Source: JBBQIY01 sp964618405
Lineage (GTDB): Bacteria > Verrucomicrobiota > Kiritimatiellia > RFP12 > UBA3636
Assembly: GCA_964618405.1 (NCBI GenBank)
Contig: CAZUAY010000145.1
Span: forward strand, 1 to 9,869
DNA length: 9,869 nt
Direction: 5' to 3'
This document shows positions 1 to 6,187 of this stretch, piece by piece (positions within the stretch are counted from its first letter, which is position 1; each line of letters opens with the position of its first letter). Below the pieces are notes generated by a model, which did no database searches, was not told the origin of the DNA, and worked only from the letters and a program-made list of their open reading frames with translations. The translations under genes and the position numbers were made by a program.

Positions 1-33
1 TGTGGCTGGCCTCGGTGAGGCCGGAATCGTCCG
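1..33 (+). repeat. Dispersed palindromic repeat, left copy
   Basis: This 33-base unit matches the reverse complement of 9835-9867 at 31 of 33 positions; the differences are at bases 16 and 26. Its centre is a hairpin with stem GGCCTC (8-13), loop GGT (14-16) and stem GAGGCC (17-22). The substitution at base 16 falls in the loop, so the stem is kept in both copies. Because the sequence begins inside it, the true left edge is unknown. It looks like a genome-dispersed intergenic repeat rather than a transposon end, since no transposase is present. Confidence 0.8.
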
Positions 34-49
34 CGATCACCGATCGCGG
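31..49. repeat. Perfect 8-bp hairpin in left repeat element
   Basis: CCGCGATC (31-38), loop ACC (39-41) and GATCGCGG (42-49) form a perfect inverted repeat directly after the core unit. The right-end copy of the element has no counterpart, so this part varies between copies. No T-run follows, so it is not a standard terminator. Confidence 0.6.
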
Positions 50-60
50 CTACATGTCAC

Positions 61-88
61 AACTCGCAACTCACAACTCGCAACTCGC
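61..88 (+). repeat. Heptamer tandem array, left (4 units)
   Basis: There are four consecutive 7-base units: AACTCGC, AACTCAC, AACTCGC, AACTCGC. Only the second differs, by one base. A matching four-unit array lies in the inverted repeat element at the other end (9800-9827). Such arrays are short intergenic satellites; the units are far too short for CRISPR. Confidence 0.85.
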
Positions 89-141
89 TACTTCTCGCTC
101 GCACCTTCTTTTTTTGAGTGGCATTTATCTTCCTATGACAA

Positions 142-147
142 TATAAT
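142..147 (+). promoter_or_regulatory. Possible -10 box (TATAAT) before recD2
   Basis: A perfect TATAAT lies between the end of the repeat element and the recD2 reading frame. No good -35 sits at 16-18 bases; the nearest TTGA-like site (TTGAGT, 114-119) is 22 bases away, which is too far. If it is real, transcription would begin near base 154, which would favour recD2 starts at 155 (leaderless) or 185 over 146. The evidence is the hexamer alone. Confidence 0.3.
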
Positions 148-2446
148 GATAGGCATGGTCGAAAGGGTGCCGACTTTAACGAAAATGATATACCGTAAAC
201 ATTCCAAAAAAGCTGTTCCGAATGGCCCCATTCCGGAGCAGGAAGAAATTACTGGGTCTGTAGAGTCCATCGTTTACCGAAACGATGAGACGGGCTATTT
301 CGTCTTTAACCTCAAGGTCGCCAACCAACCGGACTTTGGATCTGATACTTCTGTCGTAGTCGGAAAATGCTCAACGCTGTGGGATGGCGAAGAAATTCGC
401 GCCAAAGGCAAATGGATACGACATCCGCAGCATGGGCTACAATTCAATGCCGATTCCATCGCGTGCATTGTGCCGACATCCATTGATGGCATCCAACGCT
501 ATCTCGCGAGTGGCATGATCCGAGGCGTCGGCAAAGTTTACGCCAAGAAAATCGTCGACCATTTTGGCGCAGAGACTCTAGAGGTCATTGATAAGAATTC
601 AGGACGCTTGTTGGAGGTGCCTGGCATCGGCGCGGATCGTAAACGTAAGATCAAGGAGTCGTGGGATGCGCAACACGGGATACGCGACGCCATGATCTTC
701 CTGCAAGCCAATGGCGTGGGCACGGCACAAGCTTCCAAAATTTTCAGAATCTACGGCGACAACACGATCGCCATCGTGAAAAAGAACCCCTATCGACTCT
801 GTACCGACATCTGGGGCATCGGGTTTCTGAAGGCCGATGCGATCGCTATGAAGGTGGGCATCGATCGAAATTCACCGCTCCGCGCTCGAGCAGGACTTTT
901 TTACACGCTTGAAACGCTCGCGGATGAAGGACACTGCTTTTGCCATGAACCCGAGTTAATCCTCAATGCCGAAAGACTGGTCAGCGTCAGCGTCGACATC
1001 CTTGCCGATGCCATGCGTGACGAAATCGAACTGGGGCACCTGATCCGCGACGGGACGCGCATTTATATCCGCAAGCTGTATCTTGCAGAGATAGGCGTAG
1101 CGAGACGGATCCTTGCCATGCTTGACACCCGTTCGTCATTCAAGCAGGTCATTCCAGACGCTGCAGTTGATTGGGCGATGAAGAAGCTCTCTATTTCGCT
1201 TTCCCCTAAGCAAGTCGCCGCACTCAAGATGGCTTTAGTCTCAAAGGTGTCGGTCGTGACAGGCGGTCCCGGCGTGGGCAAGACAACGATTATCAAGGCC
1301 CTGTGCGATATCTGGTGCGCAAAACGGCTGGACGTGCGCTTGGTGGCACCCACAGGCCGTGCGGCAAGGCGGATGGCAGAATCCACGGGACGCGAAGCCC
1401 AGACCATCCACCGCTTGTTGAAATACCAGCCGCAGACAAAAAAGTTTGAATTCACAGCCGAAAATCAGCTCGACGCCGACGTGTACATCGTCGACGAGAC
1501 CTCAATGATCGACATCGAACTCGCCAGTGACCTCCTCGCGGCCATACGACCCGCGTCAACGCTGGTCTTTGTCGGCGACATCGATCAATTGCCAAGCGTA
1601 GGGCCTGGCAATGTCCTTCGTGACATTATCACGTCAGGTGAAGTGCCCTGCACAAAATTAGACGTGATCTTCCGACAGAAGACGGGTGGCGGCATTATCC
1701 GCAACGCACATCTTGTCAATTCCGGCGAGAAGTTTGAAAAGAATGCGGATAAGGATAGCGACTTCTTTTTCGTTCCCTGCGAAGATCCGGATCAAATCGT
1801 TAAAACCGTTGTCGAACTGGTCAAGCACCGCATTCCGCTTAAATTTGGCATGTCCTCGCTTGACGATATCCAGGTACTCACGCCGATGCGCAAGAATTCG
1901 CTCGGGGCCGACAATTTAAATCTCGTCCTCCAGGAGGCGCTCAATCCCAGCGGTGTCTCAGTGCAGCGAATGGGGCGCAACTACCGCGTCGGCGACCGCG
2001 TCATGCAGATTCACAATAATTACGACAAGGAGGTCTTCAACGGTGATCTCGGTTCCGTAAAATCACTCGATGTACAAGCCTCGGTTCTCGAAGCGGATTT
2101 TGATGGACGAACGGTCAAATACGATTTCAGCGATCTCGATGAACTGGTGCACGCCTACGCCATCTCCATTCACAAATCACAAGGTAGCGAATATCCCGCC
2201 GTCGTGATCCTGATCGCCACGCAGCATTTTAAATTACTTCAACGAAACCTCCTCTACACCGGCATTACTCGCGGTCGAAAACTCGTCTGCGTCATTGGAT
2301 CATCCAAAGCCGTTTCGATTGCCATCCGCAACAACAGCACGCCCGAACGGCATACGGCGCTGGCCGAACGCCTCCGAGCGGGGCCTGTCGACAACGCGGT
2401 AGTCACGATCGAAGAAGATGAGATTCAACACGAATTTGAGAGTTAA
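146..2446 (+). CDS. recD2: RecD2-type ATP-dependent DNA helicase (SF1B)
   Basis: This is a 5'-3' DNA helicase of the RecD2/YrrC type, which works without RecBC and is linked to repair and replication-fork maintenance. Numbered from base 146 (766 residues), it has an OB-like N-terminal region (about 35-110), helix-hairpin-helix repeats (about 115-240), Walker A GGPGVGKTT at 373-381, Walker B DETSM at 450-454, motif III VGDIDQLPSVGPG near 475, FRQ at 509-511, the C-terminal HKSQG at 676-680 and YTGITRGR at 704-711. All helicase motifs are intact, and the length fits RecD2 (about 700-800). The frame stays open to base 2, but those 48 codons only translate the repeat element, so I reject that extension. 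ATG 146 is the first start clear of the repeat; ATG 155, GTG 167 and ATG 185 are also possible, and none has a convincing ribosome site. No recB or recC is nearby. Confidence 0.93.
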   Translation: MIGMVERVPTLTKMIYRKHSKKAVPNGPIPEQEEITGSVESIVYRNDETGYFVFNLKVANQPDFGSDTSVVVGKCSTLWDGEEIRAKGKWIRHPQHGLQFNADSIACIVPTSIDGIQRYLASGMIRGVGKVYAKKIVDHFGAETLEVIDKNSGRLLEVPGIGADRKRKIKESWDAQHGIRDAMIFLQANGVGTAQASKIFRIYGDNTIAIVKKNPYRLCTDIWGIGFLKADAIAMKVGIDRNSPLRARAGLFYTLETLADEGHCFCHEPELILNAERLVSVSVDILADAMRDEIELGHLIRDGTRIYIRKLYLAEIGVARRILAMLDTRSSFKQVIPDAAVDWAMKKLSISLSPKQVAALKMALVSKVSVVTGGPGVGKTTIIKALCDIWCAKRLDVRLVAPTGRAARRMAESTGREAQTIHRLLKYQPQTKKFEFTAENQLDADVYIVDETSMIDIELASDLLAAIRPASTLVFVGDIDQLPSVGPGNVLRDIITSGEVPCTKLDVIFRQKTGGGIIRNAHLVNSGEKFEKNADKDSDFFFVPCEDPDQIVKTVVELVKHRIPLKFGMSSLDDIQVLTPMRKNSLGADNLNLVLQEALNPSGVSVQRMGRNYRVGDRVMQIHNNYDKEVFNGDLGSVKSLDVQASVLEADFDGRTVKYDFSDLDELVHAYAISIHKSQGSEYPAVVILIATQHFKLLQRNLLYTGITRGRKLVCVIGSSKAVSIAIRNNSTPERHTALAERLRAGPVDNAVVTIEEDEIQHEFES

Positions 2447-2604
2447 TGCCTCAGTAAAGACCGAGCGGGTCTGACAAGTCGAACAGGTAAGCCGCATACG
2501 ATCAGATCATGCATCCACATCCTCTTGGGGTGTCTGAAGAAAGCCGAGAAGATACCGAAGTCAGAACTTAAACACGCTTTGGAAATCAAGAAAGGAATTG
2601 AACG

Positions 2605-4629
2605 ATGAAAAAACCAATATCAAAAGAAGATAAAAAACGGTTACTGAACCGCTTCCCTCAAATGGTGCAAAACGACTATCAGCGCCGAGTACGTGAGCTG
2701 ATGCGTGAAAGGGATAAACGCCTAGCCGGTCTCAAAACACGCGATGACGCCGAGCGCTATGTTCAGTCAGTCCGACGAGCAGTCCGAAAAGCGTTTGGAC
2801 CCTTCCCGGCACGAACGCCATTGAATGCGCTTGTGACGCGTTCACAAACCTACGATGGCTATCGGATTGAAAACGTCTGCTTCGAGAGTCGTCCGGGGTT
2901 TATGGTCACCGGCAACCTCTATCTTCCGGATCATGCTCAGCCTCAGCGGGCATCACCGGCTGTAGTGGGACTGTGCGGACATAGCGTCGACGGCAAGATG
3001 AGCGCCGTTTATCAAACCTTCTGCATAGGGCTTGTCCGCAAAGGTTTCGTTGTGTTGGTTATCGATCCCATTGAGCAGGGGGAACGCAAACAATTCTTAA
3101 CAAAAGACGGTCCCAAACTCGAGCTTTGTGCCGCTCACAACATGATGGGCAACCAGATGGTGCTGGTAGATGATTTTTTTGGAACGTGGCGTGTCTGGGA
3201 TGCAATACGTGCACTGGACTATCTCTGGTCGCGTCCCGAAATCGACCGGAATCGTATCGGCGTAACGGGTAATTCGGGTGGGGGCACTCTCACCACCTAT
3301 CTCACGGCTCTTGATCCGAGATTGGCTTGGGCCGCGCCAAGTTGCTACATTAGTTCTTGGCTGGGCAACCTAGAAAACGAAAATCCAGCCGACTCCGAGC
3401 AAAATCCGCCGGGCCTATTGGCTGCTGGACTGGACGAAGCCGATCTGCTCCTGTGTTATGCGCCTCGTCCGACGCTGATTTTAGGTCAGGCCAAGGACTT
3501 TTTTGACCCCCGCTACACCCGTATAGCCTCGGCAGATGTCGAGCGGGTTCATCGCCTTCTCGGCTCCCCCGATAGTGCCGAGCTGTTCATCGGCCCGAGC
3601 GTACATGGTTATTCAATCGAAAACCGGGAGGCAATGTACGGTTTCTTCATGAAGCATGCAGGGGTGGCTGGTGTGGCGGCCGAAGGATCCATCGCGACGA
3701 GTGAGAAGTCATTGCTGTGGGCCACACCCCGAGGATCGACCGCCCGAGCTGGGAGCCGCCGGGTGTTCGAATTTACGGCCGAACGCGCAACGGAGCTCGC
3801 GCTGGCGCGTGGGCGGCCCTCAACAGAACAGGTAGCGGCCGAGGCACGTCGTCTACTCAACATTGCATCGGATCGACGCGGTCTTCCTGCCCCATCCTAC
3901 CGTAGGCTACGTCGTGCATGCGGCGGAGAGGATATCGGTGCTCAGAGGCAATATGCGGTCGAGACAGAACCCGGAATCGAAGCACTCGTGACCTCCTATG
4001 GCGATGCCGAAGATTCGATGCTTCCCCCTAAGGGCAAGGTAACGCTCTATGTCGGGCACCTTTCGTCGGATGGCGATGTCCGTGACCTTCCGAGCATCCG
4101 AGACTTATCCCGCGAGCCAGGGTTCGCTACCGTCGATCCTCGTGGCATAGGACAATCGCAGCCACGAACCTGCGGCTCGACACGTTTCTTAGAGCCTTAT
4201 GGCCAAGATTTTTTCTACGCATCTGTGGGCGATATGCTCAGCCAAAGCTACTTGGGGCGTCGTGTTTTTGATACGATGAAAACGCTTGATTTTCTACTCG
4301 CTTACGGTGCCACGGAAGTGCGGCTGGTGGGGCGAGGGCTAGGCTCGATTACCGCCGCTTTTGCTGCACTGCTACATCCGTCGGCACCACACGTAACCCT
4401 GATCAATTATCTGCCCGACTACGAACAAATCACCCGTGTACCCCAGTATGCATGGCCGCTGTCGTCTCTGCTCCGAGGATGTCTGAAAACGTTTGATTTG
4501 CCTGACGTGTATCGAGCACTGGACAAGCGTTTGCAGCTTCGAGACCCCTGGGGAGCCGACATGAAACCTCTTCGCGGTGCCAACGCTCCGAAGAAGACTT
4601 CCGCTATCGCGCGAAAGGTAACGCGATGA
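2605..4629 (+). CDS. Tandem alpha/beta-hydrolase, acetylxylan-esterase-like
   Basis: This 674-residue protein has two alpha/beta-hydrolase units, resembling the acetylxylan esterase-like hydrolases (Abhydrolase_7/AXE1 type) abundant in PVC bacteria. Unit 1 (about 70-355) looks catalytic: an oxyanion-region CGHS at 124-127, nucleophile elbow GNSGGG with Ser224, acidic candidates Asp298/Asp301 in KDFFDP, and His334 in SVHGYS. A linker rich in Arg, Ala and Glu follows. Unit 2 (about 450-650) repeats the fold, with VDPRGIGQ at 510-517 matching IDPIEQGE of unit 1, but its elbow reads GRGLGS (576-581), with Gly578 where the serine should be. It is therefore probably non-catalytic. There is no signal peptide or membrane segment, so it is probably cytoplasmic. 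The start is set by AAAGGA at 2591-2596, eight bases before the ATG. Ester hydrolysis, probably deacetylation of carbohydrate, is inferred; the substrate is unknown. Confidence 0.8.
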   Translation: MKKPISKEDKKRLLNRFPQMVQNDYQRRVRELMRERDKRLAGLKTRDDAERYVQSVRRAVRKAFGPFPARTPLNALVTRSQTYDGYRIENVCFESRPGFMVTGNLYLPDHAQPQRASPAVVGLCGHSVDGKMSAVYQTFCIGLVRKGFVVLVIDPIEQGERKQFLTKDGPKLELCAAHNMMGNQMVLVDDFFGTWRVWDAIRALDYLWSRPEIDRNRIGVTGNSGGGTLTTYLTALDPRLAWAAPSCYISSWLGNLENENPADSEQNPPGLLAAGLDEADLLLCYAPRPTLILGQAKDFFDPRYTRIASADVERVHRLLGSPDSAELFIGPSVHGYSIENREAMYGFFMKHAGVAGVAAEGSIATSEKSLLWATPRGSTARAGSRRVFEFTAERATELALARGRPSTEQVAAEARRLLNIASDRRGLPAPSYRRLRRACGGEDIGAQRQYAVETEPGIEALVTSYGDAEDSMLPPKGKVTLYVGHLSSDGDVRDLPSIRDLSREPGFATVDPRGIGQSQPRTCGSTRFLEPYGQDFFYASVGDMLSQSYLGRRVFDTMKTLDFLLAYGATEVRLVGRGLGSITAAFAALLHPSAPHVTLINYLPDYEQITRVPQYAWPLSSLLRGCLKTFDLPDVYRALDKRLQLRDPWGADMKPLRGANAPKKTSAIARKVTR

Positions 4630-4768
4630 AAAAACATTCTTCCCTGCGATTGCAGCAGTGTTAGTTTGAGCGTCAATTTCGGCAGTAGCTACTGCTTGCA
4701 CGTTTTTGCGGTACAAAATTCATCTTTACTTTTCACGCCTGATTTGGTTGAATAATCCTATGTTTTAA
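4626..4768 (+). pseudogene. Remnant of secreted protein gene (signal peptide only)
   Basis: An ATG overlaps the esterase stop codon (ATGA, 4626-4629). Read directly it gives only 12 codons. If one A is restored in the six-A run (4629-4634), the reading becomes MKKTFFPAIAAVLV, then TGA at 4667-4669, then ASISAVATAC and about 22 further residues to TAA at 4766-4768. This has the plan of a bacterial signal peptide: basic n-region, hydrophobic core, small residues before a cysteine. It needs two lesions, a frameshift and a stop, and the mature protein is missing. I infer a decayed lipoprotein or exported-protein gene that was once translationally coupled to the esterase. Chance resemblance remains possible. 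Confidence 0.35.
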
Positions 4769-4769
4769 G

Positions 4770-4782
4770 GGGGATTTTCCCC
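4770..4782. promoter_or_regulatory. Small hairpin in the pyrH leader
   Basis: GGGGA (4770-4774), loop TTT and TCCCC (4778-4782) form a perfect 5-bp stem that ends 31 bases before the pyrH start. It has no T-tail, so it is not a clear terminator. It could be a leader structure or chance. I found no convincing -35/-10 pair in 4630-4813, although the pyrH operon promoter should lie here. Confidence 0.25.
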
Positions 4783-4813
4783 GCTATCCATCTGCAAACA
4801 AATAAAGGGACAC

Positions 4814-5530
4814 ATGAGCGTCAAATACCGCAGGGTTTTACTCAAGTTGAGCGGAGAGGTGCTTTTAAACAAAGAAACCTCGCAATGCATTGATCCTGAG
4901 ATCGTTGCACAGATGTCCAACAAGATAAAATCGATTCGAGACCTCGGCGCAGAAGTCGCGGTAGTCCTCGGAGGTGGGAACATTTTTAGAGGTGCCTTGG
5001 GCGAGAAACTCGGCATCGGACGCTCCGCTGGCGACTGCATGGGCATGTTGGCAACAGTCATTAATGCCTTGGCCTTACAAAATGCGCTTGAGCAACTTGG
5101 AATTCCAACGCGGGTTCAGTCGGCCATCGCCATGCAAGAAGTTGCAGAGCCGTTTATCTACCGTAAGGCAATGCGTCACCTTGAAAAGGGACGCGTCGTG
5201 ATTTTCGCAGCCGGAACAGGCAATCCTTACTTTAGCACGGATACCGCCGCGGCGCTTCGTGCCAGCGAGATCGGAGCGAATGTGCTGATCAAAGCGACCA
5301 AAGTCGATGGAATTTACACCTCCGACCCCAATAAAGACACGACTGCAACGCGATTCCCGAAGCTCACCTTCAAAGAAGCACTTTCGAGTTCGATCCGTGT
5401 GATGGATTCGGCCGCTTTTGCTCTCTGCATGGAAAACAACATCCCCATTATGGTTCTCGATTTTTTCGAAAATGGGGCACTCGAGCGCGCCGTATGTGGG
5501 GAAGACGTGGGCACCCTTGTCACCAACTAA
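4814..5530 (+). CDS. pyrH: UMP kinase (uridylate kinase)
   Basis: PyrH phosphorylates UMP to UDP with ATP, an essential step of pyrimidine nucleotide synthesis in the cytoplasm; the bacterial enzyme is a hexamer of amino-acid-kinase folds, unlike the eukaryotic UMP/CMP kinase. At 238 residues it has the usual length. The family marks are all present: KLSGE at 11-15, the glycine-rich GGGNIFRG at 53-60, the UMP-site stretch around Asp74 with MGM at 76-78, GTGNPYFSTDTAA at 134-146, and KATKVDGIY at 160-168. AAAGGGA at 4804-4810 lies just before the ATG. In most bacteria rpsB and tsf precede pyrH; here the upstream neighbour is the esterase and a gene remnant, so only the pyrH-frr half of that cluster is kept. 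It appears to be the first gene of the six-gene operon. Confidence 0.97.
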   Translation: MSVKYRRVLLKLSGEVLLNKETSQCIDPEIVAQMSNKIKSIRDLGAEVAVVLGGGNIFRGALGEKLGIGRSAGDCMGMLATVINALALQNALEQLGIPTRVQSAIAMQEVAEPFIYRKAMRHLEKGRVVIFAAGTGNPYFSTDTAAALRASEIGANVLIKATKVDGIYTSDPNKDTTATRFPKLTFKEALSSSIRVMDSAAFALCMENNIPIMVLDFFENGALERAVCGEDVGTLVTN

Positions 5531-5576
5531 TTTTAAGAAACCCAGCAATAGAATTTAGCAACGATCATTCATAAAG

Positions 5577-5582
5577 AAAGGA
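5577..5582 (+). promoter_or_regulatory. Ribosome binding site deciding the frr start
   Basis: AAAGGA lies seven bases before ATG 5590. The frame is also open from a TTG at 5584, but that codon would be one base from this site, so the ATG is the real start. The surrounding 14 bases (AAGAAAGGAATTGA, 5574-5587) are identical to those before the esterase gene at 2588-2601. Confidence 0.75.
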
Positions 5583-5589
5583 ATTGATT

Positions 5590-6147
5590 ATGACACAAGA
5601 ACTGATCAAAGACACACAGGACAAGATGGATAATACCCTCAAGGTTCTCGAGAGCCAGCTTTCTGGCGTGCGAACCGGCAAGGCCTCGCCTGCGCTCGTC
5701 GAAAACATTCAAGTTCCCTACTACGGTGCGCCAACGCGCATGCGTGACCTTGCGAATATCTCCACGCCTGAGCCGCGTCTGGTCGTCATCACGCCTTACG
5801 ACCCAACGGTTCTGGGTGAAATCGGGCGCGCCATCCTCGGCGCCAACATTGGCGTCACGCCAGTGAGCGATGGCCGCGTCGTTCGCGTGCCCGTACCTGA
5901 GCTGAGCGAAGAAAGACGCAAAGAGATGACCAAGGTCGCCAGCCGCATGGCGGAAGAAGCGCGGGTTTCTGTGCGTAACGTACGTCGCGACGCAAACGAT
6001 GCCTGCAAGACTCTGCAGAAAAACTCCAACATCTCTGAAGATGAGCGTGATCAGACGCTTGAGAAAATCCAGAAGATGACTGACAAATCTATCGAAAAAA
6101 TCGACTCCGCCCTGAAAGCAAAGGAAGCGGAAGTCATGTCCGTTTAA
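5590..6147 (+). CDS. frr: Ribosome recycling factor
   Basis: Frr works with EF-G to split the post-termination ribosome so that subunits and mRNA can be reused. The protein is 185 residues, the same length as the E. coli factor. The conserved N-terminal RTGKASPALVENI (28-40) leads into the domain II segment VPYYGAPT (42-49). Domain II continues through ITPYD (67-71) to about residue 104. The long helix of domain I carries SVRNVRRDAND (127-137), including Arg132, a position known to matter for ribosome binding. The C-terminal helices are Lys/Glu-rich. It follows pyrH by 59 bases, the conserved bacterial order, and is followed after 40 bases by the membrane-protein gene. No separate promoter is evident. 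Confidence 0.97.
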   Translation: MTQELIKDTQDKMDNTLKVLESQLSGVRTGKASPALVENIQVPYYGAPTRMRDLANISTPEPRLVVITPYDPTVLGEIGRAILGANIGVTPVSDGRVVRVPVPELSEERRKEMTKVASRMAEEARVSVRNVRRDANDACKTLQKNSNISEDERDQTLEKIQKMTDKSIEKIDSALKAKEAEVMSV

Positions 6148-6187
6148 TTTAAACACCCCATCAACAGTCGAAGATCGGAGAATCAGC

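Noticed and set aside
61..88. CRISPR-like array
   Set aside because: The units are 7 bases and directly adjacent, with no spacers and no cas genes.
1063..1455. Minus-strand open frame of 130 codons
   Set aside because: It is the complement of the RecD2 ATPase core, including Walker A, and has no recognisable protein features.
2458..2472. Hairpin after recD2 (AGACC-GAGCG-GGTCT)
   Set aside because: The stem is only five bp with no T-tail; this is expected by chance.
2509..2571. 20-codon frame MHPHPLGVSEESREDTEVRT
   Set aside because: It is very short, has no ribosome binding site and no recognised similarity.
5075..5548. Minus-strand open frame of 157 codons
   Set aside because: It is antisense to the well-conserved pyrH coding region.
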